Source: Sulfuritalea sp. (GTDB lineage Bacteria; Pseudomonadota; Gammaproteobacteria; Burkholderiales; Rhodocyclaceae). Taken from it: a DNA stretch of 64,000 nt. The notes beneath the pieces were generated by a model that was given only the letters and a program-made list of their open reading frames with translations, was not told where the DNA came from and did not search any database. Below, one piece after another: positions 1 through 9,753 of this stretch (within the stretch, counting starts at the first letter, position 1; each line of letters opens with the position of its first letter). Made by a program: the position numbers and the translations under genes. Location: assembly GCA_016716965.1 (NCBI GenBank), contig JADJUP010000031.1, positions 1 to 64,000 of the forward strand, written 5' to 3'.

Positions 1-820
1 CCCAACCGGCGAGTTGTTTGAGCACGTCTTGCGGCCGGCCCGCGTCGAGCAGGAAATCGCCCAGTGCGGCGAGCAGATAGACATCGTCGCGACCCGGGGC
101 CGCGTCGCGATAGTGCTTTTCGGCTGTGTCGGGTTTGCCGCGCCACTCGGCGACTTCGCCCAGATGGGTCAGCAACCAGAGCCGATTGCCGGGGTCGCCC
201 GCTTTGGCCAGCGCCGCCTGCAGGGTTTGATACGCGGACTCTAGCTTGCCACCGTAGGCTCGCACCAAACCGGTGCAGGCGCCAGTCAAAACGGCACGAT
301 CCAGGCGCTGCAGCGCCTCGCATTCCTTTTGCGCCGCAACATAATCGGCCTGAACCAGGAAGATCGCACCACGCCGTGCATGGGCCGTAGCGAAGTCGGG
401 ATCCTGCACCATGGCGGCGGCGAAATCGTTGAGCGCACCGGCGAAATCGTGCCGATACTGGCGCGACAGGCCCCGGATTACCCTCAGCGAGGGCGGCAGA
501 GGTTCGGCAAAGCGAGCGACTACTGCCTCGGCATAGCCCACGTAGCGCGGGTCGCCGCGCGCCATGGCGAGGTCGAAATAGCGCTCGGCAAGTTGCGCCG
601 CGAGCTGCGGATTCTGTCCGGCCGCACTTTGCGCACGACGCAACCTCGGCCAGTTCCCGGGTCGTGCCGTCGCCGAGCGCAGCGGCAAACGTCTGACCAC
701 CTCGGCATCGGCTGTTGGCTTGCGCGGTGCAGCATCGGCGGGGGCTGCAAGGAGCAGTCCCGCTGAAATCAAAACCATCGTGCGAATATCGATAAAACGA
801 GTCAACCTGGCGAATGGCAT
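1..820 (-). CDS. TPR-type exported protein, partial (C-terminus off the window)
   Basis: One uninterrupted reading frame runs leftward from an ATG at 820 to the window edge, giving at least 273 residues. The N-terminus is a plausible signal peptide, hydrophobic stretch MVLISAGLLLAAPADA followed by AAPRK; a second ATG at 778 sits directly before that stretch and may be the true start, and neither has a good Shine-Dalgarno site. The rest is alanine-rich amphipathic helix pairs. Motifs such as FAGALNDFAAAMVQDPDFATAHA are typical of tetratricopeptide repeats, which bind partner proteins. It is divergent from the Lys/Glu-rich gene at 887. The function is unknown; a periplasmic scaffold or assembly role is inference. 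Confidence 0.7.
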   Translation of the reverse strand, partial: MPFARLTRFIDIRTMVLISAGLLLAAPADAAPRKPTADAEVVRRLPLRSATARPGNWPRLRRAQSAAGQNPQLAAQLAERYFDLAMARGDPRYVGYAEAVVARFAEPLPPSLRVIRGLSRQYRHDFAGALNDFAAAMVQDPDFATAHARRGAIFLVQADYVAAQKECEALQRLDRAVLTGACTGLVRAYGGKLESAYQTLQAALAKAGDPGNRLWLLTHLGEVAEWRGKPDTAEKHYRDAAPGRDDVYLLAALGDFLLDAGRPQDVLKQLAGW

Positions 821-886
821 GGGCGTTAAGTGTTCGTGCTCGCCAAACGGGCGTCACGCTTTCCAATAATTCTTAGGAGTTTACAC

Positions 887-1099
887 ATGAGCAAGCTACT
901 TTCCATCCTGATCGCTGCCGCCTTCGCCACCGTTTCCGCTGGTTCCTTCGCCGCCTCGCACGCTGCCGCCGCCAAGGACGACAAGAAGATGGAGAAGAAG
1001 ATGGAGAAGAAGGAAGAGAAGAAGGAAGAGAAGAAGGCTGAGAAGAAGGAAGAGAAGAAAGAAATGAAGAAGGAAGAGAAGAAGGAAATGAAGAAGTAA
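887..1099 (+). CDS. Secreted Lys/Glu low-complexity protein (70 aa)
   Basis: ATG at 887 is preceded by AGGAG at the proper distance. Residues 1-23 form a clear signal peptide (MSKLLSILIAAAFATVSAG then SFAAS), so the product is predicted to be exported to the periplasm. From about residue 30 the mature part is built almost only of K, E and M in imperfect units such as KKEEKKE and KKEMKKE, so it should be a highly charged single helix or disordered. No catalytic motif is present. A strong rho-independent terminator follows within 25 nt, so it is probably a monocistronic and well expressed gene. It resembles small charged stress or acid-shock type proteins in composition only; function is not assignable. 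Confidence 0.8.
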   Translation: MSKLLSILIAAAFATVSAGSFAASHAAAAKDDKKMEKKMEKKEEKKEEKKAEKKEEKKEMKKEEKKEMKK

Positions 1100-1120
1100 T
1101 TCAGGCATCACGGCAAAGAA

Positions 1121-1144
1121 AAGCGGGCTCCGGCCCGCTTTTTT
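1121..1144 (+). terminator. Rho-independent terminator of the Lys/Glu-rich gene
   Basis: Perfect 8-bp stem AAGCGGGC / GCCCGCTT with a 4-nt loop, followed by a run of six T (1139-1144). It starts 22 nt after the stop codon of the 70-residue protein gene. Confidence 0.85.
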
Positions 1145-1205
1145 CATGCCTTTTCGCCAAAACTGGCTGCTCGGCAAAGGAATCACCCGGCAAAAACCCG
1201 GAACG

Positions 1206-1863
1206 TCAGTCCTTCCCAGCCCCCCTCACGTGCAGCGCCTCGGATTCGACAACCCGCGACACCGGCGGCACGGCCAGCACGCCATCGAGCAGGGCGCCGG
1301 CAATCGCTCGGGCGTCACGCCGCCAGCGGCGGCGGAATCAGCGGCGCCGTGCGGCGCGCGAAAACCAGTCCAAGACGTTCGCCGGGCCGGCTTTCGGCGC
1401 GGTCGGCATCGATCAGTGACGGACGCAGGATGACGTAGCCGGGATAGCCGAGCTGGCCGATCGCCTCCTCCGCTTCGCCTTTGGTGCGCAGGTAGAAGTT
1501 GCCTGACCGGGGATCGGCGCCGAGCGACGAATTGAGCCCGAAACGCGTCGCGCCCGCCGCCCGCGCCAGGCGCGCGATGCGCAACGGCAAGTCGCGGTCT
1601 ACCGCAGCGAAGGCCTCGCGCGATCCGGCGGTCCGCAATGTGGTACCGAGCGTACACACCACCGCATCCACCGCCCACCAATCGGCACGCTCCGGCAGCC
1701 GGTCGAAGTCGACCACGATGTTTTTCAACTTGCGCGCCGGTCAGCGGCCGCCGCGTCAGGGCCACGACCTCGGCCACGCGCCGGTCCGCAAGCGCCTGCG
1801 CCAGCACCGCGCGCCCCACTCGCCGCTAGCGCCCACCAGCATCAGCCGCAAGGTCTGCTTCAC
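1206..1863 (-). pseudogene. NAD(P)-binding oxidoreductase/epimerase-like gene, frame-broken
   Basis: Pieces of one protein lie in three frames. A GTG start at 1863 gives KQTLRLMLVGASGE (glycine-rich Rossmann start). The next frame continues VLAQALADRRVAEVVALTRR. A third carries KNIVVDFDRLPE, VCTLGTTLR, RFGLNSSLGA and YLRTKGEAEEAI, and the tail RVVESEALH is in yet another frame. Together they match the short NAD(P)H-binding atypical SDR family (about 215 aa). At least three single-base shifts are needed, near 1817, 1730 and 1317. The start overlaps the stop of the upstream methyltransferase (GTGA), so both formed one operon. Either a decayed gene or a locally poor consensus; see findings. Confidence 0.7.
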
Positions 1864-2490
1864 CTGCGCTCGGCGCGGCGCCAGACGGTCGCCAGCCGGG
1901 TTGCTGTTCGCAGGGCAGGCCGGCAGGCCGGTAGTAATGTTCCAGCTCGACGAAGCCGGCATCGGCCACGTAGTCGCGCCATGTCGTCAGGTCGTAACAG
2001 GCGCCGTAGCGCCTCGCCGCTGATGCTCTCCCGGTTTTCGCCACGCGGATTGGAACTGAACAACACACCGCCCGGTTTCAGCGTCGAGTGCAGGGCCCGC
2101 AGCACGCGCGGCAACTCCGCGCGGCACATGGAACAGCGAGGCATTGGCAAAGATGCCGTCGAAATGGGTCACTGGCAGCAGCAGGCGCAGGAAACCTGCT
2201 GCCAGACTTCGCATCCGCTGTGCCGGCGCGCCATCTCCGCCAGCGCCTGCGCACCTTCGAGCCCGATCGCACGGTGTCCGCGTTCCACGAACGCGCGCAG
2301 GTCGCGCCCCGGACCGCAGCCGAAATCAAGCACCAGGAACGGTGGCGTACCGCGGATGTGGCGCAGCAAGGCGTCGATGTTCTGCGCCACGTCATGGTTG
2401 CGCGTACCTCCCAGAACGCCTCAGCGCGGTTTGCAGTGCCCGGAGCGTGCGCTCGACAATCTGCTGAACTGCTTCCGGATCGAGTGTCAT
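1860..2490 (-). pseudogene. Class I SAM-dependent methyltransferase, frame-broken
   Basis: The start is an ATG at 2490 (TLDPEAVQQIVERTLRAL). In successive frames one reads AEAFWEVR, NHDVAQNIDALLRHI, the SAM-binding motif VLDFGCGPGRDL, then HFDGIFANASLFHVPR, ELPRVLRALHSTLKPGGVLF, and YDLTTWRDYVADAGFVELEH. This is the order of a complete small methyltransferase of about 210 residues. Six single-base frame changes are needed to join them (around 2410, 2395, 2195, 2120, 2015 and 1905). The substrate is unknown. It overlaps the downstream epimerase-like pseudogene by 4 nt. Confidence 0.7.
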
Positions 2491-2530
2491 GGTCTGGCTC
2501 TCCGCTGGAACGGTCGAAGCTACCCGCTCT

Positions 2531-2553
2531 GCCGTCGCGCCAGCGCCGACTTT
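2531..2553 (+). repeat. Dispersed 23-bp near-palindromic motif, copy A
   Basis: Begins GCCGT and carries the core CAGCGCCGACTTT. Identical over all 23 bases to copy E at 49433. It lies between the methyltransferase and YXWGXW pseudogenes. Confidence 0.6.
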
Positions 2554-2603
2554 TGCAGGCGGGCCAAAAGCGTCAGTCGGGCGCCACCTGCCATACCTAT
2601 GAA

Positions 2604-3017
2604 TCAGTCGCCCCATCGATCCCTGCGGTGCGAGGAATCACGATCATGGTCATCACCGTATCGCGCGCGTCTTTCATAGTCGCGGTGCCCGTATGTACGC
2701 GCTTCCCAGCGCGGCGGTTCCAGGTACCAGCGACCGCCGCGTTGGCTTCCAGTGCCCGGCGACATGGCTGTAGCCGGGCCGCGCCTTCGCCCATGCCCCC
2801 GGATTCCAGACGTGGCGATGGCCGTTCGCAGCCCAGTAGCCTGGCGCCCAGACATGGCCCCGCACGGCAACCGGGACGTACTCGACGATAGGTGCCGGCG
2901 GCGGACCGATGTCGACACCGATAAAGATATCGCCGATGCGGAAGCGAACGTCCGCGCTGTCGGCGAAGGATGGCGTCGAAAACAGCGCGACCAGCACGAC
3001 GCCGATGGACGAAACAT
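2604..3017 (-). pseudogene. YXWGXW-repeat family secreted protein, frame-broken
   Basis: The central frame reads VRFRIGDIFIGVDIGPPP, then VEYVPVAVRGHVWAPGYWAA, RHVWNPGAWAKARPGYSHVA and GHWKP. The W/G/Y-rich spacing is that of YXWGXW-repeat proteins, small exported proteins of unknown role. The expected start (ATG at 3017) and the expected tail (GGRWYLEPPRWEARTYGHRD) share one frame, but the middle portion is in another, so two compensating breaks are implied, one near 3000 and one near 2745. Without them a secretion signal (VVLVALFSTPSFADS) leads straight into the repeats. It may be a pseudogene or carry sequence errors. Confidence 0.6.
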
Positions 3018-3301
3018 GTTGGGCGGTTCCGCGTGATTCTCCCTGTCAATCGCGCGCCACGAATGAGCGACACGCTGATGAGCGTTAACGCAGCGCCGCG
3101 CCGCGAGTCACCCAGAAAACTGTAAGGCGGGGAGGCCGTTTGTAAGTGGATGTGGGGACCGAAACAAAGTCGGCGCGGTCCAGGTCGGAATGAGTTTCGC
3201 GTTTCCTAAATGAGGCCGGGATGGCGAAACGGGATCGTGCCTACGCTACGACAGGATAGTGACCAAACCCGACTTGGCCAATCCACCGCCATATACCGGA
3301 T
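3018..3301. other. Intergenic region with no gene
   Basis: About 280 nt between the YXWGXW gene start and the pntB terminator. No convincing ORF or RNA gene was seen. A fragment similar to the first half of the 23-bp dispersed motif (AAAGTCGGCGC) occurs at 3167-3177 but does not continue. Confidence 0.4.
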
Positions 3302-3343
3302 ATCAGCAAAAACGCCACGGCATGCCGTGGCGTTTTTGCTGAT
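3302..3343 (-). terminator. Terminator after pntB (perfect 42-nt palindrome)
   Basis: A perfect inverted repeat of 21+21 nt centred on GCATGC, with arms ATCAGCAAAAACGCCACGGC and its complement. The AAAAA/TTTTT tracts inside the arms give a U-run after the GC-rich inner stem in either direction. It begins 17 nt after the pntB stop, so it should end the pntAB transcript; the symmetry would allow it to act in both directions. Confidence 0.8.
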
Positions 3344-3359
3344 GCACACGCTCCGGCGA

Positions 3360-4772
3360 TCAGCTCTTCAGCGCCACCAGCACCTCGTCCAGCATCTTCT
3401 TCGCATCGCCGAACAGCATGCGGTTGTTCTCCTTGTAGAAGAGCGGATTGTCGACGCCGGCGTAACCGGAAGCCATCGAGCGCTTCATGACGATCGAAGT
3501 CTTGGCCTTCCAGACCTCGAGGACCGGCATGCCGGCGATGGGACTGGTCGGGTCGTCCTGCGCCGCCGGGTTCACGATGTCGTTGGCGCCGATCACCATG
3601 GCGACGTCGGTGGTCGGGAAGTCGTCGTTCAACTCGTCCATCTCCATCACGATGTCGTAGGGCACCTTGGCTTCGGCCAGCAGCACGTTCATGTGTCCGG
3701 GCATGCGCCCCGCCACCGGATGGATGCCGAAGCGGATGTTGACGCCCTTGTCGCGCAGGTGTTTGGTGATTTCGTACACCGTGTGCTGCGCCTGTGCCAC
3801 GGCCATGCCGTAACCCGGAACGATGATCACGCTCTTGGCGTCCTTCAGCAGTTCCGCGGTTTCGAGTGCGCTGATGGGCACCACTTCGCCGGCCGGTTGC
3901 GCCGCGTCGCCCTTGGGTGCCGGTGTGCCGCCACCGGTGCCGAATCCGCCGGCAATCACGCTGATGAAGTTGCGGTTCATGGCGCGGCACATGATGTAGG
4001 ACAGGATCGCGCCGGAGGAACCCACCAGCGCGCCGACCACGATCAGGAGGTCGTTCGACAGCATGAAGCCGGTCGCCGCCGCCGCCCAGCCGGAATAGCT
4101 GTTGAGCATCGAGACCACCACCGGCATGTCGGCGCCGCCGATCGCCATCACCATGTGGATGCCGAACAATAGCGCGATCACGGTCATCACGATCAGCGGC
4201 GTCATGCCCTCGCTGATCGAGTGCGAGCGGATGAACTCGCCGCCGAACCAGATCACCACCAGCAGGCCGACCAGATTGAGCCAGTGGCGCGCCGGCAGCA
4301 GCAGCGGCGAGCCGCCGATCTTGCCGTTCAGCTTGCCGAAGGCAATCAGCGAACCGGAGAAGGTAACCGCGCCGATCAGGATGCCGATGTAGATTTCCAG
4401 CTCGTGGATGGTCTTTTCGGCACCCGTCAGCGGTGCCGAGGTGTCGATGTAGCTGGCGAAGCCGACCAGGCAGGCGGCGAGGCCGACCAGGCTGTGCATC
4501 AGCGCCACCAGCTCAGGCATCTGCGTCATCTTGACCACTTTTGCCGCATACAGGCCGATGCCACCGCCGACCACCATGGCGCCGATGATCCAGGGGATAC
4601 CGGCCGCAGTGACGCGCGGACCGAACACGGTGGCCAGTACGGCGATGGTCATGCCGATCATGCCGTAGAGGTTGCCGCGTCGCGAGGTCTCGGGGTTCGA
4701 AAGTCCGCCGAGGCTGAGGATGAAAAGGATGGTTGCTCCGATGTAGGAGACGGTTGCCAGATTTCCAGACAT
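3360..4772 (-). CDS. pntB: NAD(P) transhydrogenase subunit beta
   Basis: 470 residues, the usual length for PntB. The enzyme uses proton motive force to move hydride from NADH to NADP+. The N-terminal part holds about nine membrane helices (for example ATVSYIGATILFILSLGGLS). From about residue 290 a soluble NADP(H)-binding domain dIII follows, with the fingerprint VIIVPGYGMAVAQAQH, GIHPVAGRMPGHMNVLLAEA, VIGANDIVNPAA and the C-terminal KRSMASGYAGVDNPLFY. The ATG at 4772 lies 15 nt after the pntA stop, so the two genes form an operon; a strong palindromic terminator follows. Nothing unusual. Confidence 0.96.
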   Translation of the reverse strand: MSGNLATVSYIGATILFILSLGGLSNPETSRRGNLYGMIGMTIAVLATVFGPRVTAAGIPWIIGAMVVGGGIGLYAAKVVKMTQMPELVALMHSLVGLAACLVGFASYIDTSAPLTGAEKTIHELEIYIGILIGAVTFSGSLIAFGKLNGKIGGSPLLLPARHWLNLVGLLVVIWFGGEFIRSHSISEGMTPLIVMTVIALLFGIHMVMAIGGADMPVVVSMLNSYSGWAAAATGFMLSNDLLIVVGALVGSSGAILSYIMCRAMNRNFISVIAGGFGTGGGTPAPKGDAAQPAGEVVPISALETAELLKDAKSVIIVPGYGMAVAQAQHTVYEITKHLRDKGVNIRFGIHPVAGRMPGHMNVLLAEAKVPYDIVMEMDELNDDFPTTDVAMVIGANDIVNPAAQDDPTSPIAGMPVLEVWKAKTSIVMKRSMASGYAGVDNPLFYKENNRMLFGDAKKMLDEVLVALKS

Positions 4773-4787
4773 GTCGTGTCTCCCTGG

Positions 4788-6392
<1,605 letters not shown>

Positions 6393-6601
6393 GATTCTCC
6401 CATTCTGTTTTTCATCGATGCTCGCCAAATTCGAACGCGCATTCTTGTCATTGATTTCGGTTGCCACGCTCCATGTCGATGCAGGCGGGATAGGCTTGCA
6501 CCGATACTTCGCTGTGACATTCGCAACCGATGTACGCCTTGTCCACGCAATTGTTGCGCCGCCGTATGATACGCCTTTCGTCCCAGTATGAGCCGCCCGC
6601 C

Positions 6602-7702
6602 ATGACGAGTTCAAAGCCGAATCGAAGCCGCAATCGCACCGCGAAGCGCATCTCGCAGGCGGCCAAGGTCGGCCTCGCGCCCGGCGCGCTTATCCACCTC
6701 GGCGAGCGCAAGACGGAGCAGGCGGCGATTTCCCTGATCGAGTATGGGGAAGCGGAACTGGTCGAGCACCAGTTCACGTCGCTGGAAGCATCGAGAAGCT
6801 ACCAGGCGCGCCTGCCGGTACTGTGGCTCAACGTCCATGGCCTGCACGAGCCCGATGTCATGGCCGAGATCGGTCGCCGCTTCAACCTGCATCCGCTGGT
6901 GCTGGAGGACATCCTCAACACCAACCAGCGTCCCAAGATGGACGACTATGGCGACTACCTGTTCATCGTCGCGCGCTTCTTCGAGATCGACAGCGAAGAC
7001 CGGCAGATCGGCTCGGACCAGGTCAGCCTGATCCTCGGCCCGAACTTCGTCCTGAGCTTCCAGGAGCGGCCCAGCGGGCGTTTCGACCCGGTGCGCGAGC
7101 GCCTGCGGCAGAATCGCGGCCAGATCCGCAGGCTGGGTGCCGACTATCTCGCCTATTCGCTGCTGGACGCCATCGTCGACCGCTACTTCACCATCCTCGA
7201 AGACATCGGCGAACGCACCGAGGAACTCGAGGACATCATGCTTGAGCAACCCAAGCCCGGCTCGCTGCAGGCCGTGCACCAACTCAAGCGCGAGACGCTC
7301 AACCTGCGCCGCTCGATCTGGCCGCTGCGCGAGGTGATCAACAGCCTGACCCGCGTCGACGATCGCTTCTTCCATCCCGACACCCGCCCCTATCTGCGCG
7401 ACATCTACGACCACACGGTGCACGCCATCGAGTCACTGGAAGCCAACCGCGACGTAATTGCAGGCATGCTCGACATTTACCTGTCCGCCGTCAGCAACCG
7501 GGTCAATCAGGAAGTGCGGGCATTGACCGTGGTCGCCATCATCTTCATGCCGGCGACATTGATCTCGGGAATCTTCGGAATGAACTTCAAGAACATGCCG
7601 CTGCTCGACCTGCCCGGTGGCTATCTGGTCGCCATCGGCATGATGGCCGCGGTAGCAACCGCGCTGTCGTTCATTTTCTGGCGCAGGCGGTGGCTGGAAT
7701 GA
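6602..7702 (+). CDS. corA: Magnesium/cobalt transporter CorA
   Basis: 366 residues starting MTSSKPNRSRNR (ATG 6602). The large cytoplasmic N-domain (residues about 30-300) includes WLNVHGLHEPDVMAEIGRRF and HPLVLEDILNTNQRPK. The long stalk helix leads to two C-terminal membrane helices. The selectivity signature GMN is present in SGIFGMNFKNMP, the hallmark of CorA channels, which admit Mg2+ (and Co2+) down the membrane potential as pentamers. The C-terminus ends in a basic patch (WRRRWLE). Divergent from pntA across about 210 nt. No riboswitch-like structure was recognised upstream. Confidence 0.93.
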   Translation: MTSSKPNRSRNRTAKRISQAAKVGLAPGALIHLGERKTEQAAISLIEYGEAELVEHQFTSLEASRSYQARLPVLWLNVHGLHEPDVMAEIGRRFNLHPLVLEDILNTNQRPKMDDYGDYLFIVARFFEIDSEDRQIGSDQVSLILGPNFVLSFQERPSGRFDPVRERLRQNRGQIRRLGADYLAYSLLDAIVDRYFTILEDIGERTEELEDIMLEQPKPGSLQAVHQLKRETLNLRRSIWPLREVINSLTRVDDRFFHPDTRPYLRDIYDHTVHAIESLEANRDVIAGMLDIYLSAVSNRVNQEVRALTVVAIIFMPATLISGIFGMNFKNMPLLDLPGGYLVAIGMMAAVATALSFIFWRRRWLE

Positions 7703-7755
7703 TGCACGCGCCGTCATTGCCGCTTCGGCCTCGAACCCATTCAATCGGAGGAATC

Positions 7756-8052
7756 ATGCGCACACTCGCCGTACTGCTGACCACGGCCCTGGCCATCGGC
7801 AGCGCCAACGCCCAGACCATCGTGCCCCGCCTCGACGATCCAGGCACCAAGGGCGACATCGCAAGGAAGATGAAGGAAAAATCCGCAACCCAGTTCGACA
7901 CGGCGGACGCGAACAAGGACGCCCGGCTGAGCAAGGAAGAAGTCTCGAAAATATCCGACTTCTATGCCAACAATTTCGAGAAGCACGACAAGGACAAGGA
8001 CGGCTTCCTCAGCTGGGAGGAGTTCGTCGGCCACAGCCGCTGGCCGAAATAG
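7756..8052 (+). CDS. Secreted EF-hand calcium-binding protein
   Basis: 98 residues, ATG 7756 after a strong CGGAGGAATC. Signal peptide MRTLAVLLTTALAIGSANA with cleavage before QTIV. Two EF-hand loops follow: DTADANKDARLSKEE (residues about 48-62) and the canonical DKDKDGFLSWEEF (about 78-90). It is expected to bind Ca2+ in the periplasm. It lies 53 nt after corA and may be cotranscribed with it; a functional link between the two is only inference. It converges on the acyl-CoA synthetase gene. Confidence 0.88.
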   Translation: MRTLAVLLTTALAIGSANAQTIVPRLDDPGTKGDIARKMKEKSATQFDTADANKDARLSKEEVSKISDFYANNFEKHDKDKDGFLSWEEFVGHSRWPK

Positions 8053-8082
8053 CCGGTCGGGGCGGCGCCCGCCACAGAGGCG

Positions 8083-9753
8083 CTAGCTGCCGCGCCCGCG
8101 CAACAGCCGGCGCTGCACCTTGCCGGTGGTGGTCATCGGCAGGGCGTCGATGAACTCGATGATCTTGGGATACTCGTAGGGCGCGAGGAACTTGCGCACG
8201 TGCTGCTGCAACGAGGCTTCGAGCTCGGCCGAGGGCTGTTCGCCGGCGGTGAGCACGATGAAGGCCTTGACCACCGTGCCGCGCGTTTCGTCCGGCACGC
8301 CGATCACCGCAGCGTTGGCCACCGCCGCATGCTTGACCAGGCAGTTCTCGATCTCACCCGGCCCGATGCGGTAACCGGCGCTCTTGAACATGTCATCGGA
8401 GCGGCCCTGATACCAGAGCACGCCGTCCTCGTCCAGTTTCGCCAGGTCGCCGGTGCGGCCCCAGGCCTGGGGATCGGCTATGCCGCCACCGTGGAACTTC
8501 TCGGCCGTCGCGTCCGGATTCTTCCAGTAGCCGAGCATGAACACCGGGTCCATCTCGCCGTTGCAGCTGCGCTGGACGCAAACCTCGCCCATCTCGCCGG
8601 GCGCCACCGGGTTGCCTTCGTCGTCGAGCACGCCGAGCCGGTGGCCCGGATAGCCGCGGCCCATGGCGCCGGGCTTGGGCGGCGTCACTGCAGCGCAGTT
8701 GCCGACTATGTAGTTGATCTCGGTCTGCCCGTACATCTCGTTCACCGTTACGCCGAGCGCTTCCTGCGCCCAAGCGCAGACGGTCTCGCCGACCGTCTCG
8801 CCGGCGCTCATGATCGAACGCAGGGCCAGGTCGTATTTTTCCCGCGGTTGCGGCACCGCCTTCATCATCATTTTCAGCGCCGTGGGAAAGAGGAAGGCAT
8901 TGCGTATGCCGTACTTTTCCATCAGCCAGAAGGCCTTGTCCGGATCGAAGCGGCCGCGATAACCCAGGATCGGCTGGCCGAAGTTCCAACTCGGCAGCAG
9001 GGCGTCGAAGAGGCCGCCGGTCCATGCCCAATCGGCCGGCGACCAGAACATGTCGCCGCGCTGCGGATAGAAATCGTGGGAGCAGACGAAGCCCGACAGG
9101 TTGCCGAGCAGGCTGCGCTGCGCGATCAGCGCACCCTTGGGATTGCCCGTGGTGCCGCTGGTGTAGATGATCATGGCCGGATCGTCGGCCGCGGTGTCCG
9201 TTGCCACGTAGCGCGACGACGCCAGCGGCAGCAGCGTGCTCCATTCGCGCACCCAGGATTCGCGCGCGCCGCCGACGCCGATCACGTGCTTGAGGTCGGG
9301 AAGCTTGTCGCGCACCGCGCCGAGCTTTTCCAGGCCGCCTTCGTCGATGATCGCGACGCGCACCTCGGCATGCGACAGCCGGAATTCCAGCGCATCGGCG
9401 CCGAACAGATGCGAGATCGGCACCGCGATGGCGCCCATCTGGTAGCAGGCCATGTGCGCGATGCCGGTTTCCGGGCGTTGAGGGAGGATGATGGCGACGC
9501 GATCGCCGGCCATGACGCCCATTGCGCCCAGCACATTCGACAGGCGGTTGGCCGCCTGCTGGATGTCCCAGAAACTCCAGGCTTCCGCATGGCCGGCCTC
9601 GTCCTCGTAATACAGCGCAAACCGCGAGCGATCTTCTGCCCAGCGGCCGCAGCAGGCCTGGGCGATGTTGTAGCGCGGCGGGACGTTCCAGCGGAAGCTC
9701 GAATGCAGGGTCGCCCAGTCGCGCGCCGTCGCGTCGAGAAACATTTCGCTCAT
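8083..9753 (-). CDS. AMP-binding acyl-CoA synthetase (acetyl-CoA synthetase-like)
   Basis: 556 residues of the ANL adenylation superfamily: carboxylate + ATP + CoA to acyl-CoA + AMP + PPi. The P-loop-like motif IIYTSGTTGNPKGAL, the A5-type MYGQTEINYIVGN, the hinge region YQGRSDDMFKSAGYRIGPGEIE and the C-terminal catalytic lysine context PMTTTGKVQRRLL are all present. It looks like the short/medium-chain acyl-CoA synthetases rather than true Acs (which has about 650 residues). The start ATG at 9753 overlaps the glcF stop by ATGA, so it is translationally coupled to the glycolate oxidase operon. Whether it activates glycolate, acetate or another acid is not visible in the sequence. Confidence 0.85.
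   Translation of the reverse strand: MSEMFLDATARDWATLHSSFRWNVPPRYNIAQACCGRWAEDRSRFALYYEDEAGHAEAWSFWDIQQAANRLSNVLGAMGVMAGDRVAIILPQRPETGIAHMACYQMGAIAVPISHLFGADALEFRLSHAEVRVAIIDEGGLEKLGAVRDKLPDLKHVIGVGGARESWVREWSTLLPLASSRYVATDTAADDPAMIIYTSGTTGNPKGALIAQRSLLGNLSGFVCSHDFYPQRGDMFWSPADWAWTGGLFDALLPSWNFGQPILGYRGRFDPDKAFWLMEKYGIRNAFLFPTALKMMMKAVPQPREKYDLALRSIMSAGETVGETVCAWAQEALGVTVNEMYGQTEINYIVGNCAAVTPPKPGAMGRGYPGHRLGVLDDEGNPVAPGEMGEVCVQRSCNGEMDPVFMLGYWKNPDATAEKFHGGGIADPQAWGRTGDLAKLDEDGVLWYQGRSDDMFKSAGYRIGPGEIENCLVKHAAVANAAVIGVPDETRGTVVKAFIVLTAGEQPSAELEASLQQHVRKFLAPYEYPKIIEFIDALPMTTTGKVQRRLLRGRGS

Noticed and set aside
896..1186. Minus-strand ORF with poly-leucine, membrane-like
   Set aside because: Arises from reading the Lys/Glu repeat backwards; no ribosome-binding site.
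3167..3180. Half copy of the 23-bp motif upstream of the pntB terminator
   Set aside because: Only about 11 bases agree, not enough in GC-rich DNA.
6540..6575. Sigma-70 promoter for corA (TTGTTG and TATGAT)
   Set aside because: The hexamers are only 8 nt apart, or 20 with the next candidate; spacing is not acceptable.
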